DNA from: Synanceia verrucosa
Taxonomy: Eukaryota > Chordata > Actinopteri > Perciformes > Synanceiidae
Direction of reading: 5' to 3'
DNA: 64,000 nt
Assembly (NCBI GenBank): GCA_029721515.1
Contig: CM056554.1
Coordinates: forward strand, 27,334,236 to 27,398,235
Both the position numbers and the translations under genes were made by a program. The notes below the pieces were generated by a model. It was not told where the DNA came from. It saw only the letters and a list, made by a program, of their open reading frames with translations, and did no database searches. Shown in pieces: positions 23,031-37,700 of the stretch. Numbering within the stretch: the first letter of the stretch is position 1; the number at the start of each line of letters is the position of its first letter.

Positions 23031-23827
23031 CAGCAGTTTTACAACCTGATGGATGAACTATTGGAACATGCTGATAGGAGTTTTCCCTCAGTACTTGTGT
23101 CACGTGTATATTCCATTTACTGATAATACTGCACAAAGCAGTGGTCTGATGACATCAAAAAGGTATTCACATATTCATTATGTAGTAATCCAGTTCGATA
23201 CAGGTAAAAAGGAACACCATGTGAAATAAGGGAGCGTAAATACTGCATTAGGATGGAGTTGGTGCATGCATGCATACTGTCCCTTCAAAAGCTGGAAGAT
23301 GTTTGCGCTACCATCAATGAATCCTCATATACGTTTTCATAGTAAGCAAACATTGGAATTATAAATTATGTGTTGCACTAAGTTGCACTAATAGTTGTAT
23401 CCAGAGTTATTTCCCGTCCTCCATTAATATGAATGAGACAACATATCATATCATACCATGTCGTATTGTATCATACCGTGTCAACACAACATATCATATC
23501 GTATCGCATCACAACAGTCCATTAAGTTCGTTGAGCAGCATAAAAACACGGTCCTGGGATTTTAACCGTGTTGGTAGCGCATCCCACCACACAGCAGGTG
23601 TTTGCCAGCGGACTAGGAGGCACCTTCATGCAACATAAAGTCAATGCAGAGAGATGAATTGTTTTCCCCTCGAGTGTGGGCATGACAACACTGTCCCATC
23701 ATTTCCTGTTTAATTTTGTAATAACCATGGTCCCTCTAGTTTGAGCTGGAGTTACTACCTGTCCTCCTGTTTCAGGTGATCTGTCTCCATTCTTAGTGTT
23801 TAAATAGTGGCATCTCCTTTCCCATGT

Positions 23828-24112
<285 letters not shown>

Positions 24113-24739
24113 CTTCATGTTATTTCCTGCCAAAAAATACACCATTAATGGCATTAATCTGAAAATTAATTTTAAACACCTGCTTCATGAGTAAAGACTT
24201 TACAGAGTTTATTAATTCATGATAAACTAAACATTATCCATGTAAATTCAAATTCCTGCCGTTATGTAACTAGACCCAGTGCTCCTGCAGTGCAGACCTG
24301 CTCTCTGTCTGCTCAACAGCTGCACTGCAGTGCTAGCTTATGTAACCTGTTTCTGTATGAGAAGTGTGGTTGTGTCTGGTAAAGCTTAGAAAGGGTGCAA
24401 CAGAAATTATGCAACAGAGTGAGCAGGTTTTGGCAGCAATATCCTGTTACAATCAATTCCTCAATGCTGTAAACATACAGGATTACACTGATTGACTGCA
24501 CACACAGCCTACTGTTGCAAAGGGTCACTTACTTTGTTAAATAGCTGACAAATAGACTAGCTGTGGAAACATGATTCAGTTTCATGACGTCTAACCCTGA
24601 ATATGTGCAATATTCAGTACATGTGCAATATTATAACCCAATTTCCTTTTCTTTCCACTTATCTATTCATTCATACTATGCATAGTACGTATTTCTTTAT
24701 TGTTTTTACAATATTCTTGTTTCTCATCGTATTTTTATG

Positions 24740-25150
24740 TTGCTTTGCAGCACAGTCCGATCGCAGCCTCCAGTCTCTGGACTTCATTTCATTTGCCATC
24801 CCGTCAGTCCGTACAGAAGGAATTTTCCTACGCTGCGCCTGCAACTTGGAACTTGCTTCAACAGAGGCTGAAGCTGTCCAGCTTTATTCCTCTAGGGGAC
24901 TTCAAATGCTCATAGGAAGGATGATGAGACAGTCTGTGGGGTCTGCACATGTTCCTAACCAGTCCTATTCTTTTTGCACTCTGTAGTTTTCACAACACCA
25001 CTTTAATGTTTGTGTTATGTGTTGTGTCTCCTGTTTGTCCAGTTAGTCTGTAACTTTGTGTTTGCTGCTGCCTACCTGGAACAGGTCTCTCTTGTAAATG
25101 AGACCATGAGATTTTACCAGTATAAATAAAGGTTAATAAACTGAATAAAA
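24740..25150 (+). mobile_element. LINE 3' end fragment
   Basis: Contains the fish LINE motif FHLPSRQSVQKEFSYAAPATWNLLQQ at about 24,780-24,860 and a tail (ctcttgtaaatgagaccatg...ataaataaaggttaataaa) typical of these elements. It is 5' truncated and frame-broken. Confidence 0.7.
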
Positions 25151-25189
25151 CTGCATTTTGCGCTATATGTACAAGGATAATATAAAAAT

Positions 25190-25455
<266 letters not shown>

Positions 25456-25650
25456 TGCATGGGGATTATGTTAATTGGTTAATTTAAATTGACCGTAGGT
25501 GTGAATGTGAGTGGTTGTCTGTCTCTGTGTGTCCTGTGATGAACTGGAGACTTGTCCAGGGTGTACCCTGTCTTTCACCCTGAGACAGCTGGGATAGGCT
25601 CCAGCCCCCCTGACCCTATGAGAGGATAAGAGGGAGAAGATGGATGGATT
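25456..25650 (+). repeat. Common fish dispersed repeat, copy 1
   Basis: Sequence of the type gacttgtccagggtgtaccc ... gctgggataggctccagc, ending in GGATGGAT. A longer inverted copy lies at 32,272-32,612. This repeat is familiar from many fish genomes. I do not assign a family. Confidence 0.8.
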
Positions 25651-25859
25651 GCTATTTCACTGCGTGAGCAAATTGGGCCATTCTATTAGGAATAGTGCGG
25701 TGGAAAGAATAGCACTTCGATTTTACTCGGGTATTTACGGTAATGGTCCTGGTCCACGCCTCCCGGTTCAGCCTCCATCCATCCCAGAAACACGAAGCTG
25801 TCACACCGCAGACCGTCTTCCTGTTTCTGTGACTGGCTGACCGGAGACGCAACTGACAG
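25651..25859 (+). promoter_or_regulatory. agl: Possible agl promoter and 5' UTR exon
   Basis: This is the only GC-rich, repeat-free stretch between the TA tracts and the first coding exon. It ends in a usable donor (ctgacag then GTCAGTGG at 25,860). The first coding exon has an acceptor at 27,671, so an upstream noncoding exon must exist. This is the best candidate, but it is inferred only from position and the donor. Confidence 0.35.
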
Positions 25860-27186
25860 GTCAGTGGGACACGGATATTCAAAATAATGAATAGTAATCA
25901 TTATTCTTCTTGAGCTAATAGACGTTTCCCCAGCTAGCTACTGGCTTGCTAGCTATGTTAGCTAGCAGAAGTTTGGCTAACTGCTATAACCTTACATTGA
26001 TGTCGCATTTTCATGGTAATGAAAGCACCCTGTTTTTTTTATCGTGTAGAGAAGTAAATATCAGTAATAGTCCTCGGTTCGCAGTCAGTATGATCCACTC
26101 TGCATTGGTTTCCTTGTTAAAATGCCAACTTGACGGCGCCGCCCACCTCGGTGCTCTGTAGAGGTCGACTGTACGAAGCACCAAAAAAACTACACGTTAG
26201 TTATTGATTTGAAGAGGTTTAGGTAACATGTATGTATGCCGAATTGTCAAGTGGATACTAACAAATAAGTGAGGGCTATGTTGTATGTTCGATGATGAAC
26301 GCGGGTGTGCTAGTGAGCGAGTCAACATTAAATGATCACTTGTTTGAATGGAATTCGGTGTCCAGTCACAAACGGGACATTAGCTTTGCAGGTTACTGCT
26401 CGTCATTATCTTGATGTTGCAGGCCTGCGTATCCCTTTGTCATTCGTTGTCGGTATGGACGTGATGTCCCCAGCAAGCTGAACAGTGGTCGGAAGAGTTT
26501 TATAAATAGAAGGTGTGACATTAAGCGTTGGATTCCTGACCTTGTTGTGCTGTGAGCGGAGCTCTGAGTGGAGCTCTGCGCAGACGCAGAGGGTTCACTG
26601 ACTGTGGATGCATTAACCTGCACCAGCTGAACCCAGGCTGCCACTGTGCTGTTGTCCAGGTACAGTACCATCCAGGAAGTCCAAGGAAGGCCTTCTTTTG
26701 AAATGTTTTGTTTTTCTGTGTGATTTTTTTCTCGAATTACATAACGTAAACAGTATGTAACAGTAAATCTGATTGAATTAAGGCAGTTCTGAAGGCAAAA
26801 GGGGGTCCAACCCGGTACTTGCAAGGTGTTCCTAATGAAGTGGCCGGTGAGTGTATTTTTGCCCATGTAGTGGAGTGGAAGTATAAAGTAGCAGAAATAC
26901 ATTCATGCGTGTCAATAACTATTTCATATTCTGCGTATTGATTAACATTTTAACGTGTGTGTAATGTTGAAGGGGCCTAATATTGACCTAATGAAACACT
27001 TCCTCAAAAGTGCATTCAAGGTGCTAAATCCCATTGCCTCTACGTGGCTCTCAACATGGTGATGTCTAACAGCATGAGTGATGCTAACAGCGGTAATGGT
27101 GCTAACAGAGGGCGCTGCTGGGATGGTATTATCAGGTATTAAATCTATTTAATACGGTGGTATGGTATTAAATCTATTAGCTCATC

Positions 27187-27230
<44 letters not shown>

Positions 27231-27671
27231 CGCTCACGTGCACTAATGTGCACATGCAGCCGCACACAAAGCACAGCGATTCTCTGATTGCAAAACACAC
27301 AGAAGGAGAGAGACTCTGCTCAGGTCACTGTGTTACAGCAGTTTGCATAATGCATGTGTCAATGTCTCATTGTGTAAACTTTATTGTTTTTTTCCACTCT
27401 TAACTGTTTATATCAGTTGTTTACTTTTTGACAAGTGTCAGTTTGTGAATGCCCCCATGACTCGTTAACTGTTTTTTAGACCGGTGCATCTGTTCTAATA
27501 GCCAGCAGAGAGTTGCCATTGTTGTATGACACACTTCTGCTGCAGGTTTATCAACTGATACTTCAGAGAGTGATTTTCTTTTTGTTTGAAAGTAGTGATG
27601 TCTACTTTAATGGTTCAATACTTTGCCAAATGCTCAGAAATACTTATTAATCTGTGTTTTGCTCTTTACAG
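25860..27671 (+). other. Presumed agl 5' UTR intron
   Basis: Holds a cluster of GCTAGC palindromes (25,935-25,970). There is a reversed fragment of a Tc1-like end (about 26,780-26,862, ccggccacttcattagg on the minus strand) whose sister copy starts at 30,403. A TG repeat lies at 27,188-27,226. No coding exon was recognised. Confidence 0.45.
27188..27226. repeat. TG microsatellite
   Basis: About 18 TG units, then CGCG. Confidence 0.9.
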
Positions 27672-30600
27672 GAGGCCAAGGATCAGTCCACTTCCAAGAG
27701 TTTCTCACCATGTTGCCACAGCACCTAAAGCAGATCAGAGTCTTGATGCTGAACGAAAAGGAGAATTTAGAGAGGAGCCTTTTCAGGCTGGAACAAGGTA
27801 AAGTTTCTTTTAAACACCTGAAATAAGCTGGAAGGTTATTATGGATTTTCTGCTCAGTGATGCCAAAAATATTCTGCCTACTGCCACTTTAAATCAGTGT
27901 GTTTGTGCAAGCAGTCACATACCAGTTTGTTACACAGCCTTGTCTTCCGGTATGTGACTGCTTACACAAACACACTGATTTAACCTCTTTTCTACTCATT
28001 TTGAGTCATACACGCTACGGTGCTGTGTTGTTAGGTGTCTGCTGATGTTGCATATCTTTTGGGGTGATATTTGGAGTATGTTAAGATGTTAAAAACACAT
28101 AATGTTAGCTGTCCAGGCTACAGGTGCCGCTCAAGAACGCCGTCAGGGTTGGACCAAAAACTGAGGCATCTTGGATACTGACAAGTCTAGGGTAGCTTGA
28201 GCAATGCAGCTGCATGTTGAAATCGGCCTAAGTTCTCCTTTAATGCCCGAATGTATCATTATTATTATTCTGCCTTGCATTTATTATTTACGAGGAGCTA
28301 TGTTTATTGTATTGTATTTTATATACATAGACACATGTTGGTGGTGGAGAAAACAAAGTTTGATTTTTAATTTTGATTAAAAAAGAAGAGACATGGACCT
28401 GTAGAGGACTTGTTGGCCAGCCATACCTGCACATGAGAAATGCATGATCAAAAACATGAGCTTTTGGAAATGTGAACATAGCTCTATCAAAACCGGAGTG
28501 CCAGAGGTTCTGTGTAATGCACTTTGTCCAGTAAAGGTAGAAAGGCGCTGTATAAATGTGATCCATTCACCACTGATGTTCAAAAATGCTCTTTAGAACA
28601 GATATTAGACATTTACAAAGGATAATGCAGAGAATCAGAACAGTTCATTTTTTATTTACTGGTGTCTTTAAAGCAGAATTTAATGTAGCACATGCCTCCA
28701 GTGACATATTGCTTGATAATAATCATGTACATATGGAGACTTACAGAGGAAGCTTCTTGTTTTCTTCTAGTTGAGAAAACAAGTCTTTGATAGTTTTAAA
28801 TAACCTTATTTAAGTTGTTTATCTGTGGGTTTTACCGTATGCAGTCAACAAAATGTCTCATGTGCTACTAATGTCTCATTGTTCAACCAAAACGTCCAAA
28901 GCATTTTCATTTCACTCTTTCATGAACAATGTGTAAAATATATATCTTGAGCAGTTCTTAAGGTATAAACTGGTTTTACTTCATTTTATTCCATCGCTCC
29001 CAGTAATCAGTCACATCAAGGAACACAATGTGCAATAACTCTTCTGTTGAGAAACATAGAGTGTCTATGTGCAATAATCTTATTTATAAATGTCACTAAA
29101 ATATCACTACTATTCAGCTCGCAACATGTGCGATACTTCTGTCATCTTTATTACACTGTTTTATTCATTTATGTTGTTTATTTGCTGACTTTTTCACCTG
29201 GTTTGTTGCCTATTTACATTAATTTATACATTGTTGACTGATCAATGTTAGTTATTAATCCAGCACATACTTTTAAGGTAAGGTATTTAACTTTGTTATC
29301 TTGTTATATTTTTCTGATGTCACTGCTTCTTATTTTTTATATTGCTTCTTATTATAATGTTGCTCTGTCCTCTTTGCTGCTGTAATGATGTAAATTTCCC
29401 AGTTTGTGGGAGTAATACAGGATTATCTGATCAATCTGGAGGCCTCAAACTTGGCTTTCCATCCTAAATTATAGACTCAAGTGGTTGAACAGGGAGTCTA
29501 ACAGGTGTGTGTGTGTGTGTGCGCGCACAGTACTGTACTGTACCGTTTGACATTTACAGCACTCTGAACCTGAGAGGGATTCATTGAGCTGGCTGTTGAT
29601 CCAGACTATATATAGACAAACCTTTCATGGTCCAGACCCTGGTGGAATCTCAGGAAGTCTCATATTTAGTTTGGCTAATATCACTATGAGTGACGCTCCT
29701 CATATTCGTAAAGCATTTCTGTCATTAATTTCAGTTCTTGTGTGCTGGGATTGTACTGTAGTGATGGTTCAGTACCGACGCTTTCATTTTCCTTTAAAAT
29801 CAGCAGTTTTATTATGAGCCATAAAGTTAAGACAGACTGTGAAGTGATGGTATACATGTTTTAAACATTTCTGCACAGACAGTGTATGTGCTGCGTTGAG
29901 ATGTTAATGATTAACTGTTAAACTGTGAAAAATAATTTTGGCAGAATCATTCAAAGTCAGATAGAAACATGAAGTTACTCTGCAGGTAGTGATGAATGAT
30001 GGAATTGATTGAACCTGTTTGAGCTGGTTAAACACTTCAACCACAACACTGCTAAATGCAAGGTGCCACGGTAACCAGTTAATGATCAGTTAGTGAGTAT
30101 GAATGTCCCTAATGCAGCACCATGGCTCGTTTAGAGGAAAGGATCAAAATAAAATATAAAAAGTACAAATGAAAGCCACTCTCAGGAAGTAACAGAAAAT
30201 CACCTATCTGAGGCAAATAAAACTAACAAAGTGTCAGTACGAAAATTAAAATACTGTTAACTGGTTCAGCATGAAAAAATGTTCTGAACAAAGAATCAGT
30301 CCAGACAAGAAAGATCAGGAGCTGCACAAAAAAAATAAAGAACAAAAACACTCCAAACTACAGGAAGTAAAGCAACCAGAGGGAAAGTGTTACTACAGAA
30401 CCACCGGCCACTTTATTAGGTACACCTTGGTAGTAAAAGGTTGGACCTCCTCTTTCCTTCAGAACTGCCTTCATTCTTGGTGTCAGACTGTTGTGGAAAC
30501 ATTCCTCTCAGATTTTGGTCCATATTAACATGATAGCATCACTCAGCTGGTCAGTAACAATCCTCAGGTAGGCTGCAGTGTTTAAACCATGCTCAGCTGG

Positions 30601-33600
30601 TACTAAAGAAAATCTCCTCCAGCATTAGACCAGCAGCAGCCTGAACCCTTGATACAAGGCAGGATGGATCCATGCTTTCATGGTGTTTCCTCCAAACTCT
30701 GACCATCTACCATGTGAATGTTCAGCTGAAATAGAGACTGCTCAGACCAGCCAACGTTTCTCCATCTTCTATTGTCCACTTGTGGTGATCCTGTATGAAG
30801 TGTAGCCTCAGTTTGCTGTTCTTAGCTGACAGGTGTGGCTCCAGGTGTGCTCTTCTGCTGCTCTAGTCCATCTTCTTCAAGGCTCCAGTGTTGTTCTTCA
30901 CACATGATATTCTGCATTCCTTGGTTGAACCAGTGGTTCTTTCACTTCCTGTTGTCTTTCTATCATCTCCAACCAGTCTGTCCATTCTCCTGTGACCTCT
31001 CACATCAACAAGGCATCTTTCTTTCTGGACATTTCCTCTTTTCTGGATCATTCTCTGTGAACCCTAGAGATGGTTGTAGTGAAAATCCCAGTAGATCAGC
31101 AGTTTCTGAAATACTCAGACCAGCCTCTCTGGCACCAACAACCATGCCACGTTCAAAGTCACTTAAATGAACGTGTGCAAGTCAGCATGACCAGTGAACG
31201 GCAAGCAAGAGAGAAATTGCTGTGGCCACTGCAACAACATCACAAGCTAAAAGATGGAAAGTCTGGTAACATTTCTCCCAAAACACATCAAAGTCATGGC
31301 TAAACAGCTCTACATGCAGAGCAGCTGTGATGAGGCAGCATTTAAAGTGGAGGCATGCAGTGTTGGACAGGAACACATTATTAATAGAAACGTGTTACTT
31401 TTTGACAGTAACTAATACTCTAATGCATTAATTTTTAAAAAAATAAACCCTTACAAAATGATGCATTTTCCCTTATTTGGTAAATGATTTGCTGATTGAT
31501 GAATTCAGATTGTTTTCATTCATGCTCTCAGATGTCTCTATGGACGGAGGGGACATGTCCCCTTCAGATTCATAGAGACACTGATCTGCCCCCCCCACTT
31601 TACCCAAATTGTCCAATGCTGTGTGTTGAAACAAAGCAGTGAATCCAACATGTCTGCCTCCTCAGGCTTTGAGCTCCAGTTCCGCCTCGGTCCCAGTCTT
31701 CAGGGAAGGAGGGTGACGGTTCACACCAACTATCCACTGGAAGGACAGCCGTTTGAAAGAAACAACTTCCGAGTTTTGGCGTGGAACTACCCAGCTGGAA
31801 GGGAGGATGACTCGGACAAGTACTGCTCTCTGGACCTGAAGATCGCTGGGTCCTATCAGTACTTCTTTGGATATGGGTAAGACCCTCCTGATAACGGACT
31901 CCATAATCATTATTGTCATTATTAATATATTTTCCTAATGAGAGCTGAGGAAGTGGAATCAAATAATTCTGTTTGTGTGTATATAGATGATCTCTCGAGA
32001 ATAAATACAGGTTGAATCAATAAATGAAAACATTATCATTAATACAAAGCCTCTGTCAGACTAATGTCATGATTTCACAGGATTCATCCTGGTGTACAAT
32101 AAAGTAACACTGATGGCAGTGTGCATCACATAAGATGACACTAGCTAAGCATGAAAGGCTATTACCTTCAAAACACTAGATTTAGTAATGTAGAAAAGGA
32201 TTTAAATGAGCGCAAATAATAAGCTCTGCTAAGATAACAGGGCTGCTGTGCTGTCTGCACATATTAAATGGTTCATCCATCCATCCATCTTCTCCCTCTT
32301 ATCCTCTCATAGGGTCAGGGGGGCTGGAGTCTATCCCAGCTGTCTTAGGGTGAAAGACAGGGTACACCCTGGACAAGTGTCCAGTTCATCACAGGACACA
32401 TAGAGACAGACAATCACTCACATTCACACCTACGGTCAATTTAAATTAACCAATTAACCTAATCCCCATGCATGTTTTTGGATGGTGGGAGGAAGCCGGA
32501 GTACCAGAGAGAACCCACACAGACATGAGGAGAACGTGCAAACTCCACACAGAAAGGCCCCGGGCCGGGAATCAAACCCAGTGACAGTGCTAACCACTAC
32601 ACTGTGCTGTAAATGGTTCAGTCATATTTATTTTAGCACCAAAAAGCAGGAGATTAAAAAAAAAGAAGAACACAAACGTCACTATAATGAGGTCGATCGC
32701 ACCAAAATCATTGTCTTTACCATCCATTAAATAGTTCTGTTTTATCCTGTGTCGCACAACTTGCATGTTTTTGCAAAGCGACAATAAGTGAACATTTCAT
32801 ACTTTGCAGCTTTCTCTCTGATTTTATGACATAACTTCCCCCCCCCACAGAGACACGGATCGGTCAGGAGGAGGCTACATCGTGGTCGACCCGGTCCTTC
32901 ATGTTGGAGCAGACAATCATGTGCTGCCTTTAGACTGCATCACCATCCAGACCTACCTGTCCAAATGTCTGGGACACTTAGATGACTGGCCAGATAGACT
33001 GAGGGTAGCCAAGGAGTCAGGTGTGTGTCTCTTTTATTTTTATTGTAGTAATGGGTCAGTGATGTCATCACATAGTATCTCTAGTATCATTGTATCTTTA
33101 TTTTTTTATATAGCACATTTAAAAACAACCAATAAGCTGAAGCACCTGTAGAATAAGAAATTAACAAGTAAATGAATAAAATAACACAAAAAAGGATCAT
33201 AATAAGAAGTGGAACTCAACTTGTATTGAAGGCCAGCACATAGAGGTGAGTTTTGAGCAGTGATTTAAAACTTTCAGTAGATTCAAAATAAATGTCATCA
33301 TCTGGTGAATGTTCATGATAGGCAGTAATGAGTAAATATTAAATACTGGATAAAATGACACTAATAAAAAGAAGAATGTAGTGCTCCTCCTACGAGTTTG
33401 CTAGATTGTGTTGGCATGATCATATGCATTAAAATAATTATTTGTGTGTATGAGATATTATCTGTAATCCATATTGCCCAGCCCTACTCACAGTATTCTT
33501 ACTGGTGGTAGTGTTATGTTTGGTTGTTGATTATGTAAGTGAATGAAGAGAGAAAGCAGCGTTAGTGAGAAATAACACTTTATTTTCTGACAGCGTCATG

Positions 33601-34705
33601 ATGGCTGCACTCCTGTTAAGTGCTGTTGGCTGGAGGTTAAACTATTTACTATTATTATGCCTTATTATCTTAGTGTCACTGAATGCACCTTTGGTTAATT
33701 AAACAGTGTGACGTGTACCGTGGGTTTCTTTCACAGGGTACAACATGATCCACTTCACGCCTCTGCAGACGTTAGGAGAGTCCAGGTCCTGTTACTCCCT
33801 GGCAGACCAGCTGAACCTGAACCCGGAGTTCAGCCCTGAGGGCCAGAACTATAGCTGGGCAGAGGTGGGGGCGCTGGTGCAGAAGCTGAAGAAAGAGTGG
33901 AACATGCTGTGTATTACAGATGTGGTGTATAACCACACTGGTGAGTGACTGTGGTCCAACCCAAATATAACACACTGAACTCATTTAGTGGGTGTTAAAG
34001 AGCTGCTGCTCAGTGATGCAAAGGCTCCTTGTTTCATCATGCATATCAAGACACCACATTAGCTTTAATAAGCTCTATGTTTATGAAAAAAAAACGTCTC
34101 TTTCTCTTTTCCTTTTTTCGTCCATTTCACGTTACAAATTAATACTTTAACGTTGCTCTTTGGTGGATTGTTTGCTGAATTACAGGAGAAGCTTGGACAA
34201 ATTCAGAAAAAAAATGGTTAATCTAATTTTATCACCACATTTGATCATTGTGACAGTTTTGTTAGTTTCCTGGATTTTTTGAATGGAGTTCTGCTTCATG
34301 ACCTGCTTTAATGTTCTTTAGGTCAGATTGTCCAATTACAGTTTGGTGGGCCAGATTAAAGATAAACTAGTATTTGACACGTCTTCTAATCATCCTGCTG
34401 AGTGTGTGGAGAGTGAGTGGTTGCAGCAGTGGTAATATAGTAATAAGCTTCCACTCATATTTTAACTTGCTTGTAGATCATAGTATGTGATACAGTGCTA
34501 GTGTGGGCTTTAGTCTTGGGCACCAGTTCACCATAAAGACAAAGTACTAAGTGGACCTGAGTCCATGAAAAGCTGCAGAAACTCTGAGGAGATGATCAGG
34601 ACTTGAACAACCTGTTTTTTTTCTCTTCCTCAATCTGAAGCCTGAACAAGACATGTCCATAACAACAGAGCCTTGTCAGAATAAACAACGCTCATTGTGA
34701 ATTAT

Positions 34706-34769
<64 letters not shown>

Positions 34770-37700
34770 CAGCATGCTAAACCAGGAGCTAACCTCACGT
34801 TATTACAGAGCTGTGAACTAGCGGAGGAACAATGAGGACCACACATGGTTCCTCCTGTCCACGATCACTGAAATTAGCACTGCAGCCAAGCAGTCAAAAC
34901 CACAACATTGTTTTATTACAAGGAATGCAAGGAACAAATCTACATTTAATTTAAGCAAATATACCAACAGTAAATGTTAAATAATTAAGATAAAATATAG
35001 TTTGTTTTATGTTCAGTTATTGCAGTGAGATGATAGACAGGTAGTTGATATTCCATGTTATTGCACAGTTATAAGTATTATATTATATACTCAGTTATTA
35101 CACAGTTATTTCCTCAGTTATTGTACATTTATTTTGCATAATTCCTGAGGTGGTGTTGTGTTCAGTGTGTAATGTGGCGTTTTGTGTTCAGAGCACTCTG
35201 GGTCATGTCTTACTGATTTTAGATGACTTAAAAGAAGAATATAGATTCACAAAGTCACGAGAGCTCAGAGATATTCATAAATTCATAAAGGTTCATCTTA
35301 TCTTATCGTATCTTATCTTAAATTCATAGCTGAAATGCATGGGATGGGATGTAGGGCATGAAGACACAAGGACAGTACAGACTCTCTCTCAGTGTAGATA
35401 TATATATTTGTACTGTAATGTCCTTGTGTACTCATCGACTCTTATCACCTCATCCTTCCTTCCTTTCCCAGAAAAGGTCAAGCAGTAAAAGGAGCCCAAC
35501 TGAAAGGTTAAAGAGTGACTGGCTGGTTGATTTACCATCTCACTTAGTGCCAGTGAAGGTCTCTGAGTGGAAAAGCAGCATATCACACGTTTTAAAGGGA
35601 AACGCTCCATCCTGAATAAAACCTAATCCAGAATATCCAAACAGAGGAATCTGCATGTTTCCTTTCTAGATAACAGTTTTCAGCCTTGTGTCTCGGCATT
35701 CATCACACCTGCAGTAAGACAGATTAATCATTACATGGTGATTTCTCTTTTCATCTTCACAGCTGCTAACAGTGTGTGGATCAAAGAGCATCCAGAGTGT
35801 GGGTACAACCTGGTCAACTCCCCCCACCTGCGACCAGCCTGGGTCTTAGACAGAGCTCTGTGGCATTTAACCACCAGAGTAGCAGAGGGACGCTACCAAG
35901 CTAAAGGACTCCCTGCTGATATTACCAGTGAGAGCCATGTGAATGTGAGTAGACAAAGCTGTACACTCTGAAAAGACTGGGACACACTCTGTGGTCAACA
36001 GCATGAACTTACATCATGTCTTATCACTGAGATGACAAGACAGCTTCACACCTGGTAGGAGCATGAGTCTCCAGCTGAAGTAATCACATTACAGTTACTA
36101 ATCAGCTCCAACTCTCTTTATATCAGGAGGACAGAAAAACAAACCAAACGTCTTTTATTACAATGAGGAGCTTTACTTTGAAATTATCTGGAGTCTGTCC
36201 TGCTTTTATTACAAAAAGGAGCTTTACTTTGAAAATATATGGCATCTCAGGTGATCTGACAGAGTAATCCAACAGTGATGTAACTAGCAAAATAACTAAT
36301 TACTCTCAGCTGTGAGTCATTTAATGAAGAAAGGGAAGATTTTTTTTTTCTTAAAAATCCTTTGTTGTTTTTTAGTAACTACCCCAACACTGGCATCCCA
36401 CTTACTGCTCTAAATCAACACAAACACCATTTCTATTTGTAAAGTCTACATGTGTTGTTTTTGCTGAGAAACTGAGAAATAAGAATGATCTCTCACTGTG
36501 TGGCAGGCAGCTACATACTGTAGCTTTTAAGGTGGAGCCTTTCCCTGCTGGTTACTCAGAGACAGGTTTGACGCTGTGCATCGATCAGCACACCTTAAAT
36601 GTCAACATGATGCCTTTGATCGGTCCCATATTGTTTCATGGAGCTCATCATGTACCAGGAGTGAACAGTGTTCAATCCACATCCATATTAGATCCACTGG
36701 AGTCTTGCTGTTCAAAGTCCTGCATGCTTTGAGTAGAGACCAGACCAGACTGATTATAACCAAAACTAAATGAACAGCTGTTACAGCTGACTGTCTCACC
36801 CTTCAGGTGTAAATGTTTTGTAGTGAGAGAGGCTCCTGTAGTGATGGTGACCATGTGTTGATGTGTTTCAGGCCATCCGGACTGTGCTGTGGCAGGACGT
36901 CTACCCTAAGATCAAACTGTGGGAGTTCTATCAGGTCAAAGTGGACGCTGCTGTGGACCAATTCAGAGTCCTGCTGGGGAACGGTCTGTACTGTAGATCA
37001 CTGTAGAACACACTGCCCCTGAAGGTCACCTGTACTGTAGATCAGTGATGAACACACTGACCCTGAAGGTCACCTGTACTGTAGATCAGTGATGAACATT
37101 TCCCTGTTTGCAGGGCTAATCAAAGATTATGATCTTATCTTGTCTTATAACAAAATTAGGAGTGCTGCTCCACTTGGTGCCTAATAGACACCTCTAAAGT
37201 GAACATAAATGACGTGTGGTAGAAGTTACAGGTCGTTATTTATATTTACAGTGGAGGTAGAACACAATCAGCACAGTAAAGTACCCATGGAGACGTTTGA
37301 TTTGGATGCTGTTTTGCAAACCTTTGCTTGTTTCTGTTTTTAGGCACCAAGCCAGACCACAATAAGACTGGGGGGAAGAAGGGCCTGAAGGTCGTTCAGG
37401 ACCCAAAATACCGTCGTTATGGCAACACAGTGGACATGGACTCTGCTCTGCAGACCTTTGTACCTCACAGGTCCGACTCCAAACTTGCATCTTCTGTTGT
37501 TGTTTGAACGTCTCTTTTCTTACTTCATTGCTGAAAGGTGAACTCAGATCAGAACATGATGGAACAGCAGCTTTGTTTGGTTTGAAAAATGCTCTCTGTG
37601 TTCTCTGTTTCACTCTTTTTATTCAACTAACACACGGTTGGTTGGCCTACTGTTGTAAAGTGGGTCAGCCTCTCAAAAAGCTTTTTGTTCACATACAATA

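Noticed and set aside
31623..31880. Stand-alone 85-codon gene
   Set aside because: This is agl exon 2 read through its splice borders.
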